DNA of 36,165 bases from a virus. Location: IMG/VR virus record IMGVR_UViG_3300022591_000032, positions 1-36,165 of that record; one strand, written 5' to 3'. Positions within the stretch are counted from its first letter, which is position 1, and the number at the start of each line of letters is the position of its first letter. Under the pieces are notes generated by a model. That model was given only the letters and a program-made list of their open reading frames with translations. It was not told the DNA's origin and did not search any database. The position numbers were made by a program, and so were the translations under genes. This document shows positions 12,237 to 18,882 of this stretch, piece by piece.

Positions 12237-12482
12237 ATGCATCCTAAGAAACATCAGCACAAGTACCCTATGCGAGACGTCGCAACCGCAGGACGTCTTG
12301 AAGGCACCCTACTACCTGCAGCTACAAGCTGGTATAATTCTATGTGGGGTGTTGGAGATGGAGCACTAAGCACCTACACAGGTGTCGATATGGATGCCCC
12401 TACTGGTCAGGAGAATGAAAGTGTCGAGTCTAGCGAACCCGCCTCAGCCACTTCTACAGGAGCAGCAGCGGGTCCAGTGTGA
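12237..12482 (+). CDS. Hypothetical protein, 81 aa
   Basis: The product (MHPKKHQHKYPMRDVATAGR...) has a His/Lys-rich start, a Trp-containing middle and a Ser/Ala-rich tail. No family is recognised. It follows the terminator, so it must use a promoter between 12215 and 12236 or read-through. Its 3' part overlaps the next gene by 62 bases in another frame. A TGGTATAAT string inside it could start transcription for the genes downstream. Confidence 0.55.
   Translation: MHPKKHQHKYPMRDVATAGRLEGTLLPAATSWYNSMWGVGDGALSTYTGVDMDAPTGQENESVESSEPASATSTGAAAGPV
12330..12338 (+). promoter_or_regulatory. Possible intragenic extended -10 promoter
   Basis: TGGTATAAT is a perfect extended -10 sequence inside the 81-residue gene, placed to serve the following zinc-protein gene and cluster. 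No clear -35 is present, and it may be chance within coding sequence. Confidence 0.25.
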
Positions 12483-12627
12483 CGGCTGCTCAGCCAGGGC
12501 TTCTACAGTAGTTTCGCTCCCATACGGGGATTTATCTTTTTGTAACCATCACTATAATAAACACGCTCATGTCCTTACAGAACAAGGCGGAGTTGCTAGA
12601 CTTCTGGGTATATCAGAGGAAGATTAG
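12421..12627 (+). CDS. DUF7455-like small zinc protein
   Basis: The pattern CDGCSARASTVVSLPYG then LSFCNHHYNKHAHVL matches small actinobacterial and actinophage proteins of the DUF7455 type, with a C-x2-C and an F-C-x-HH zinc site. I chose GTG at 12421 because AGGAG lies seven bases upstream; the ATG at 12415 is too close to it. It overlaps the upstream gene out of frame. The family has no settled function, but its presence supports an actinobacterial host. Confidence 0.75.
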   Translation: MSSLANPPQPLLQEQQRVQCDGCSARASTVVSLPYGDLSFCNHHYNKHAHVLTEQGGVARLLGISEED

Positions 12628-12634
12628 GATTAAC

Positions 12635-13327
12635 ATGCCAAATAACCCATACTTCAGTAACGTAGTAAAGCCAAACTCCGGAGGCGGCCGTAGTGGTGGC
12701 GGATTCGTAGGGAAGATCATTGGCGGACTTGCTCAAGAACACAGAGCTAAAATGCAGCATGAATATGCTGCTGATCTGATTAAGCAAAGAGCTGTTGGAG
12801 AAATTGTCTCAAAGATGGCAACATCCTCTATCGCATCTGAATCTGAAAAAACAGATATGGAAAATCGTAGAGAACATTACAAAACTTTAACTGATGATAT
12901 TCACTCACACCTCACACCGGAAGAACGCAAAGCTGCGGGTATTGGAAATATTGATCCATTCCTAGTAGGTGGAAAAGACTTCCAGCAACTTGGTCAGTCT
13001 CGTGTTGGCCGCATCAAGCCGGGTGAAAACCCTGCTGGTGGCGGCAAAGGTAACGCTAATCCAAATGACGCTATGGATACAAGTCGTTCTAATGATGACT
13101 CTTCATTTACAGACACGTACGATGACGAAAATACTCCACCTAAACCACAGCCTAGCCCAACACCGGATACATTTACAGACCAAACTCCTCCACAGGCTGC
13201 TGCAGCTAAAAAGACACCTCGTAAGAGAAGCGCTGCAAAACCTAAAGCGGATACTTCTACATCTAAGGCTCTGTCTTCAAAGAGCGTTACTCAAAATATT
13301 GCTGATTCAAATAAGGAGGACAACTAA
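12635..13327 (+). CDS. Hypothetical protein with disordered basic tail, 230 aa
   Basis: The product begins MPNNPYFSNVVKPNSGGGRS and has a helical middle (about 30-110). From about residue 125 it is low-complexity Asp/Ser, then Pro/Thr, then Lys/Ala-rich, ending in a basic stretch (KKTPRKRSAAKPKADTS). I took the ATG at 12635 after TTAGGA rather than an upstream in-frame start. It is joined to the large 976-residue gene by TAATG. Placement with virion-type genes suggests a structural or injected protein, but no homology is recognised. Confidence 0.65.
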   Translation: MPNNPYFSNVVKPNSGGGRSGGGFVGKIIGGLAQEHRAKMQHEYAADLIKQRAVGEIVSKMATSSIASESEKTDMENRREHYKTLTDDIHSHLTPEERKAAGIGNIDPFLVGGKDFQQLGQSRVGRIKPGENPAGGGKGNANPNDAMDTSRSNDDSSFTDTYDDENTPPKPQPSPTPDTFTDQTPPQAAAAKKTPRKRSAAKPKADTSTSKALSSKSVTQNIADSNKEDN

Positions 13328-16257
13328 TGTCAGAGCGCGGTAAAAAGGTAAATAAGAACAATCCTGCCGTACGTCAAGCACGTGGGGCTAAAAAGCGTGC
13401 CGCAAAGCAAGAACGCGTTGAAAATATTGTAGAAGCTACGCAAGGTCTGCCTGCTCGTGAATCTGCTGCTCCTAATTTAGATTTCCCTGAAACACAGTTA
13501 GTTGGCGGTTCTGCGGGTGAGTCTACCTCTATTCCTACTTGGACGCCTCCTTTAGAGACTGCTGAAATGTCTGATGAAAAGAAGGCTGAAGTTCGTGAAA
13601 CTCTTAAAGCAGATGTAGGCAAGTCTGAAAAAGGCAAGGCTCGACGTAGACAAGAGAAGTCTCAAACTAAAGCTGACGAAGCAATCATTGCTGAAGCAAA
13701 TCGTGAAAAGACCCCAGCAGAGCAAGAAACATACGATGCTAATGCCGCTGGAGTATCTGTAGGAAGTTTACGTGCTGTACGTCAAGGACGAGCAAGCTTT
13801 GTAGATCAAAAGCCAAAAGAGAAAAAGAATCTTGTACCTTTAGATGTTCCAGCTGCTGAAGCTGATCAACCACGTAATCTAGCAAATCCTACTGGAGCAG
13901 GTAACTTTATCCCTCTAGGTGAAGCTGCACGCGGTAATCGTGCTCAACCAGTTAGTGCAGCTACTGAAGAAAATACTGTTGACCGTATTAAGTCAGGTAT
14001 GGGTGTTTCAGGCCTTCAAGAAGGTACAAGCACTGAAATAATTAACCACCCAATTCATGGAGAGATGGAAGTATCTGCAGATGTTGCACGTGCACATCGC
14101 CTATATGACCTCGATTGGAACAGAGATCCTGCTCGAGCTAACCGCTTAGCCGGTGTTGGACGAGATGATTATGCAAGTCCTTATCAACATAAGGGCGGAC
14201 ATTATGAGCGTCTAGGTCGCCTTCAAGCTGCGGGAGAAAATCCAGATGATATTTCAACCTATGCTCGTAAAATGGGCAAGACTATGTACGATGTTGTAGA
14301 AGGTCGTCATGCACTTTTGCAGGATAAGATCGACTCTACACGCATGGTCAACTACGGTATGCAGCATTTGCATCCAGAAGATACCTTTACTCACCCAGAA
14401 ACAGGGGAAGCCCATCCAATAAGTGAGTGGTCTACTAAACACAACATGCCTCTTACTCCAGAAGGTCATCCTGATCTTTCTGCTACAAAAGGCACGAACA
14501 CATCTATCTATAAAGATCAAAACGGAAATCTTCAGACAACAGTCCCTACACACCTCGGTTGGTGGAAAACACCTACTGATGGAAAGTCAGGACGTGAAAA
14601 TCTAGGAGAACGCCCAGGTAACTGGAGCTTTAGAACTAGTGTTCCTGCATTAGATGCTGCCCCAAGCACACCTCCAGTATCTGCATATGACTTCACATTG
14701 CAGCAGACTCGAGAAGCTATCCCACTAGGATCTAAGCAAAGTCGTGCAGAGATTTCACAAGCTGCTCGTGCAATGGCTGCTATTCATGCAGCAAGTGCGG
14801 GGGTATCTACTCCGGGCAGAATTTCTACATCACAGATTACAGACCCAGGTACTGGTTTAGCACTTCCTGAACCAGTTGAAAAAACTACTGGTGCTCGTCC
14901 TACATATATAAAGACCGGTAATCCCGCTGATCCAAAAGTCTATACTCGTAGCGAGCTAGGTGAAGGAATCAACCACCTTGTTTCTAAGCAATTAGCTGCA
15001 TCTGTAGGTGGCGGACCAGAATCTTCTACCGGAGAGATTACAAGAAGCGGAGATGTAGCCACTACTGGCGATACCGCTCCTACTCAAGGTCGTTCAAGAA
15101 GCTTTGTACCTGCACCAATCGTGTCTAATAAAACAGATGCGGCATCCGCATTTCAACCATCAGAGGCAGTTGTTTCTGGAACAGGAGAAGAAAACAAGGC
15201 GTTGTCTGATAAGTTAACTGGTCAAGCAGATGAACTTGATTCAGCTAAGCTAACTACTGCTGCTATGGGAACTGCTCCACAGGAGAAAGCGCTAGAAGCG
15301 CCTTCATTCCACGTAGATGAGTCTGGCAACCCTATTCCACAAGCACCTAAGGTAGGTCGTTCAGGACAGCGTCGTACGTTTGTTAGTGGACGTACTACAA
15401 ACGCTCCTCGTGGAGCACGTCAAGCATCTATTATTTCATCCTTTATTCCGGTACATAATCCTCCTGTAGGCGCTGAAGGCCCAGTAGTTAGTTCAGGTGT
15501 CAGCGCTAAACCTGCTCGTAGGCACAAGAGAACTGGAGAAGTTCTCGAACCTGAGCGTAAAGCAATTCCAGGATTGACTGGAAGCAGCACTCCGCTAGGA
15601 GGTCGGGCACAATCTGTACAACTTGAACTCCCAGAAATTGGACAAGCTGTTGCTGGAGGACAAAAGCGTTTACTTAAGCGAGGAAACCCAGCTGCTGGTA
15701 CATCAAATGTTTACGGCATAGATCCTAATACTTCAACTATGGCTAATGATTCCTACAGAAAACAAGCTGAGGCGGAACTTGCTGAAGGTAGAGAAAAAGA
15801 ATCTGCTCCTACAATGACTGCTAGTGCTGCAAGTAAGTTCAGCAGAATTAACCTAGAGGACAACCCAAAGCAGGCTCCTGCTCAACCTATGTTGGATTTT
15901 GGACAACCAGAACGCGAAGAGGAGCAAAAGCAGCTTGCTGCTGGAAAGATCACTCATCGTAGCGGCGAACAATGGGGCTTCCTAGATAAGCGTTGGCTAG
16001 GCAATGTAGGTACGGAAAATACCTCAGAAGAACTAGAACAAGATCTAGCTGCTGATAGGCGTTCAAAGTCTTCTGAAAAACCTCGTAACCCAGTAGCTGC
16101 GCCAGCAGGACTTCCTAAGGCTGGTCCTAAATCTGCTCCGGTTGATACTACTGGTGCGGTCCCAGCTGCTCAGCGTATTCTTGGTGAAATGCATGGAAGC
16201 AAGCAGATCCAAGATGCTTTGACTAAACTTCGCGGTGCTCAATCTACTGAGGAGTAA
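13327..16257 (+). CDS. Giant low-complexity protein, 976 aa
   Basis: No catalytic motif, membrane segment or signal peptide is visible. The N-terminal 200 residues are Lys/Glu/Ala-rich and start with a basic stretch (RQARGAKKRAAKQERV). Residues about 235-430 look the most folded, with conserved-looking aromatic and His residues (for example HRLYDLDWNRDPARANR). The remainder is Ser/Thr/Pro/Gly-rich and probably disordered. A GGAGG precedes the ATG. It may be an injected or internal head protein. A low-complexity scaffold is another possibility. Function unknown. Confidence 0.7.
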   Translation: MSERGKKVNKNNPAVRQARGAKKRAAKQERVENIVEATQGLPARESAAPNLDFPETQLVGGSAGESTSIPTWTPPLETAEMSDEKKAEVRETLKADVGKSEKGKARRRQEKSQTKADEAIIAEANREKTPAEQETYDANAAGVSVGSLRAVRQGRASFVDQKPKEKKNLVPLDVPAAEADQPRNLANPTGAGNFIPLGEAARGNRAQPVSAATEENTVDRIKSGMGVSGLQEGTSTEIINHPIHGEMEVSADVARAHRLYDLDWNRDPARANRLAGVGRDDYASPYQHKGGHYERLGRLQAAGENPDDISTYARKMGKTMYDVVEGRHALLQDKIDSTRMVNYGMQHLHPEDTFTHPETGEAHPISEWSTKHNMPLTPEGHPDLSATKGTNTSIYKDQNGNLQTTVPTHLGWWKTPTDGKSGRENLGERPGNWSFRTSVPALDAAPSTPPVSAYDFTLQQTREAIPLGSKQSRAEISQAARAMAAIHAASAGVSTPGRISTSQITDPGTGLALPEPVEKTTGARPTYIKTGNPADPKVYTRSELGEGINHLVSKQLAASVGGGPESSTGEITRSGDVATTGDTAPTQGRSRSFVPAPIVSNKTDAASAFQPSEAVVSGTGEENKALSDKLTGQADELDSAKLTTAAMGTAPQEKALEAPSFHVDESGNPIPQAPKVGRSGQRRTFVSGRTTNAPRGARQASIISSFIPVHNPPVGAEGPVVSSGVSAKPARRHKRTGEVLEPERKAIPGLTGSSTPLGGRAQSVQLELPEIGQAVAGGQKRLLKRGNPAAGTSNVYGIDPNTSTMANDSYRKQAEAELAEGREKESAPTMTASAASKFSRINLEDNPKQAPAQPMLDFGQPEREEEQKQLAAGKITHRSGEQWGFLDKRWLGNVGTENTSEELEQDLAADRRSKSSEKPRNPVAAPAGLPKAGPKSAPVDTTGAVPAAQRILGEMHGSKQIQDALTKLRGAQSTEE

Positions 16258-16259
16258 AA

Positions 16260-16436
16260 ATGTCTCTTAATGATATTTTTAAATCTCATTACCCTAAAGG
16301 CAATAAAATGCCTAAGAACTTGCGCCACAATGCGCGAGAAGCTGCGGAGTACCTAACAGGTATTCCTTACGAGGAAGATCCTGACGCAATTAAGTTTGTA
16401 GGAAATGCCGGACGATCATCAGGAACGAATAACTAA
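16260..16436 (+). CDS. Hypothetical small protein, 58 aa
   Basis: This is a short frame placed three bases after the giant gene, with GGAG in that gene's last codons and a TAATG link to the next gene. The product (MSLNDIFKSHYPKGNKMPKN...) is mixed and soluble. The tight packing supports real translation. Family not recognised. Confidence 0.65.
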   Translation: MSLNDIFKSHYPKGNKMPKNLRHNAREAAEYLTGIPYEEDPDAIKFVGNAGRSSGTNN

Positions 16437-16729
16437 TGGCACGTAAAAAGAAGGCTGCATCAGCAGAAGACCAAAAGGCGCAGGGATTACGCATCCTCGC
16501 CTCTGAATCTCCTTTTGTATGGAACCAATATCGTTATGGCCATGATTGGGATTGCCCTAAATGCGGTGAAAGAGTCTTTCACTCTAATAATAAAGGGCGC
16601 CTAAGACTCTCACAATTTGCTGCAGAAAACGATATTAAAGGAATTGGCAATAAGGCTCAGCTACACTTAGCTAGTGGATGCCAATCTACAGAGGACAAGC
16701 TACCAGAAAGAAAAGATTTGGATAACTAA
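16436..16729 (+). CDS. C2HC-type zinc protein, 97 aa
   Basis: CPKCGERVFH near residue 40 and HLASGC near residue 80 give a C-x2-C...H-x4-C set that could bind zinc. The N-terminus is basic (MARKKKAASAEDQ). It sits in a chain of TAATG-coupled small genes. Likely a small nucleic-acid-binding protein, from composition only. Confidence 0.65.
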   Translation: MARKKKAASAEDQKAQGLRILASESPFVWNQYRYGHDWDCPKCGERVFHSNNKGRLRLSQFAAENDIKGIGNKAQLHLASGCQSTEDKLPERKDLDN

Positions 16730-17004
16730 TGACGACTAAGAAAAAAGAACACCATAAGTCTGCTGCTTGGACACGCAAAGAGGGGCAAAACCCTAATGGC
16801 GGTCTAAATGCTAAAGGACGTGCCTCTGCTAAGAAGGAAGGCCATGATCTTAAGGCTCCTAGCAAAGATCATGATAATAAGCGTCATAAGTCTTTCTGCG
16901 CTCGTATGAAGGGTATGAAGAAGCACAACACTTCTTCTAAGACCGCTAACGATCCAAATAGCCGCATTAACAAGTCTCTACGTGCATGGGACTGTGATTG
17001 CTAA
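16729..17004 (+). CDS. DUF6321-like basic protein
   Basis: The product reads KSAAWTRKEGQNPNGGLNAK and then GRASAKKEG, K-APSKD, RHKSFCARMKGM and RAW near the end. That matches the DUF6321 pattern found in many phage and bacterial small proteins. It is very basic and rich in His and Lys. Its first seven codons (MTTKKKE) are almost the same as those of the next gene. DUF6321 proteins have no established role; DNA binding or virion packing is plausible. Confidence 0.75.
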   Translation: MTTKKKEHHKSAAWTRKEGQNPNGGLNAKGRASAKKEGHDLKAPSKDHDNKRHKSFCARMKGMKKHNTSSKTANDPNSRINKSLRAWDCDC

Positions 17005-17297
17005 TGACTACTAAGAAAAAAGAAGTAGCAGGAGGAAAAGAATACAAGGGTTCTGCAGCCAATGGTGGCCGCAAGATCATTGTTGAGCATTATAAGGATT
17101 CAAATGGTAAATGGCACACCACGTCCAAAAATGCTGCTCGTGCGAAGTACGAAAAGAAGCATGGGAAATTACCTCGTGGTACGGATGTTGACCATAAAGA
17201 TAACAACCACGATAACGATTCATCAGGAAATCTACGTCCTCTAAAGCATGGTAAGAATACCGCTAAGGAGAACAAGCGCAGAGCGGGAAAGAAATGA
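17004..17297 (+). CDS. Small HNH-like endonuclease
   Basis: The core reads KLPRGTDVDHKDNNHDNDSS followed by GNLRPL. This fits the HNH_3-type metal motif (DH, then N, then H/N in a beta-beta-alpha fold). The protein is 97 residues and basic. HNH enzymes of this size can be homing nucleases or help terminase in packaging; its location one gene cluster before the terminase suits the latter. It opens with MTTKKKE like its neighbour and is coupled to it by TAATG. Confidence 0.75.
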   Translation: MTTKKKEVAGGKEYKGSAANGGRKIIVEHYKDSNGKWHTTSKNAARAKYEKKHGKLPRGTDVDHKDNNHDNDSSGNLRPLKHGKNTAKENKRRAGKK

Positions 17298-17389
17298 CAG
17301 AGATCTGCTTAGTAACCGCACCCTTTACGATGACTCCTAAAGGATACGGCTACTATAAGGATGCTTCAGGTAAGCTTATTAAACTATAA
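17294..17389 (+). CDS. Tiny protein, 31 aa
   Basis: The ATG overlaps the HNH gene stop as ATGA. The product MTEICLVTAPFTMTPKGYGY... ends 11 bases inside the 3' end of the converging lysin gene. The chained overlaps of this operon make translation plausible, though the ribosome site is weak (GGGA). No homology recognised. Confidence 0.4.
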   Translation: MTEICLVTAPFTMTPKGYGYYKDASGKLIKL

Positions 17390-17897
17390 GCTTAGGGCAG
17401 AGCTTTATCCACATCTGTACAAGCCTGTGGTCCCTCTGTCCAGGATCTGCATGCCAAGGCGTCCAGTTCTTACCTCCAGAACTCATTCTGTAGGCGATCT
17501 GAGCGTTTGTAATAGGATCCTTAAGGTCATTGGCTGACTTAAGCCCAAACTCCTTCACACGGCCCTTTAAAGTCCCGTAAAGGTTAACCTGGAACATGCC
17601 ATAAGAATTATCTCCGGTACGGGGATTATAGTTATGGGCAAGAGGGTTGCCATGAGTTTCCTTCATAGCTACAGCCCAAGCCACCTTAAGCGAATGACCT
17701 TTAAACCCTACAAACTGTAGAAGCTGGTAGAGCTGCTTAGGGGTTAATTTTTGAGCAAGCCTGTACTGCCCTAGAGGAGTTAGGCATTGTTTAACTACTG
17801 GGGCTGCTGCCCTTGCCGGGAAAGTTAAGATATTCCCTAATGTTAGTAGGATTACTAGTCCAAAAACTACAAAATTTCTTTTACCATTTAAAAGCAC
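17379..17897 (-). CDS. Secreted lytic transglycosylase (SLT-type lysin)
   Basis: Residues 1-31 are a signal peptide: Lys/Arg start, hydrophobic VVFGLVILLTLGNIL, then ARA-AA. The catalytic domain shows the SLT/lysozyme-like pattern: Glu80 in AMKETHGNP, then NPRTGDNSYGMFQVN and later AYRMSSGG. It should cleave peptidoglycan between MurNAc and GlcNAc after Sec export. GTG start with AGGAG five bases upstream. It is the only leftward gene in this rightward region, so it must have its own promoter in the adjacent intergenic space. Virion-linked entry or final lysis are both possible. Confidence 0.85.
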   Translation of the reverse strand: MLLNGKRNFVVFGLVILLTLGNILTFPARAAAPVVKQCLTPLGQYRLAQKLTPKQLYQLLQFVGFKGHSLKVAWAVAMKETHGNPLAHNYNPRTGDNSYGMFQVNLYGTLKGRVKEFGLKSANDLKDPITNAQIAYRMSSGGKNWTPWHADPGQRDHRLVQMWIKLCPKLIV

Positions 17898-18115
17898 ACT
17901 ATCTCCTAGGCTAGAGAGCCAACCCGAACTATTTACCTACTGTCACTAGGTACCTAGCAGCCTGGTCTCTTTCTACCGAGGCAGTTGTAACTCTTTTGTT
18001 TCGTTGTTAGTGTTAGAGGTTTTTACCCCTCTATACAATATAGTACCAGTAAATACAGGGGTCAAGCAACCTAGAAGTGTGAGATACTAGTATCTTACCT
18101 TGGAGAGGCAAAATA
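17898..18115. promoter_or_regulatory. Divergent promoter region between lysin and packaging operons
   Basis: No gene is visible. It holds the palindromes CTAGGTACCTAG (17946-17957) and AGATACTAGTATCT (18082-18095), a TATACAATATAG stretch near 18032-18043, and an ACCCCT/AGGGGT inverted repeat around it. The rightward packaging operon and the leftward lysin gene must both start here. Exact promoters cannot be fixed by eye. Confidence 0.5.
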
Positions 18116-18385
18116 ATGAGAGTTCAGCGAATTATTACAAAACAGGGTCATCCGGTACCTAAAACAGCAGGTCACGCTAAAGGACCATTCCCACCGGAGC
18201 TATTTCAGCGTCCAGAAGTAATCTATGACTATGTTCCTGCTGATGAGACTACTCCAGGGGCAACTGCTCAAAATAACTATAGAGAGCCTAGAGCTTTTAA
18301 ATGTAAGTTCTGTAATGAAGTAATGTATGAGCATAAAACGATGGATCACGCATGTGAGGGTATGGTAGATGGCACAGACGCATGA
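18116..18385 (+). CDS. Zinc-finger-like protein, 89 aa
   Basis: The C-terminal region FKCKFCNEVMYEHKTMDHAC has a C-x2-C pair and a His/His/Cys group consistent with one zinc finger. The N-terminal half is Pro-rich. A GAGAGG lies upstream of the ATG. It is the first gene of the terminase operon and overlaps the next gene by 17 bases. Possible DNA-recognition partner of the terminase, unproven. Confidence 0.65.
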   Translation: MRVQRIITKQGHPVPKTAGHAKGPFPPELFQRPEVIYDYVPADETTPGATAQNNYREPRAFKCKFCNEVMYEHKTMDHACEGMVDGTDA

Positions 18386-18662
18386 TATTGGTAAATTTTA
18401 TTGGCATACGCTAGTTTATCCAATAAAACCTAAGGTAATATTTGATAGAGCAGAGACTCAGCAAATTGAAGAACCTTACCTTGGAGGCAAAGGTTGGGCA
18501 ATAAGACTTCCCCTAACTAGGCTTGCAATAGTGGTAGGGATCTATAAAAATAAATATAGCGAGAGCGTTGCCCTTACTAGAGCTATAAACGGTAGAGGAA
18601 TAGAAGAAAGCTTGTTTGATTGGGACACTGTAAGATACGGAGCAGAAGATGAAGATATTTAA
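18369..18662 (+). CDS. Hypothetical protein, 97 aa
   Basis: The product (MAQTHDIGKFYWHTLVYPIK...) is beta-rich with no known motif and ends in an acidic tail (YGAEDEDI). It overlaps both neighbours by 14-17 bases, as expected in a tight packaging operon. Function unknown. Confidence 0.6.
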   Translation: MAQTHDIGKFYWHTLVYPIKPKVIFDRAETQQIEEPYLGGKGWAIRLPLTRLAIVVGIYKNKYSESVALTRAINGRGIEESLFDWDTVRYGAEDEDI

Positions 18663-18882
18663 GAGCAAAAGCACAAGAGAACTAACCCGAGTACAACGTA
18701 GAGTTAAGTCTCTACCTACAGCCGAGCTACTTGCTTGGACAGACCAAATCATGTACTCAGTCGGCAGAAATCTTTCTGCATGGCAAAAGGGTCAAAACAA
18801 AGCTCTTCTAGAGGAAGCAAGATTAGGCGCAGAGTCTTTACATGCCATCTTAGACACATTGAGTGAAAGAACATCTCTATGA
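18649..18882 (+). CDS. Small helical protein before terminase, 77 aa
   Basis: The product is basic at its start (MKIFKSKSTRELTRVQRRVK) and all-helical. Similar small helical proteins often precede the terminase in actinophages. It could be a small terminase subunit, but it lacks a clear HTH and is short for one. GGAG lies five bases before the ATG, and it overlaps the terminase start by four bases. Confidence 0.65.
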   Translation: MKIFKSKSTRELTRVQRRVKSLPTAELLAWTDQIMYSVGRNLSAWQKGQNKALLEEARLGAESLHAILDTLSERTSL

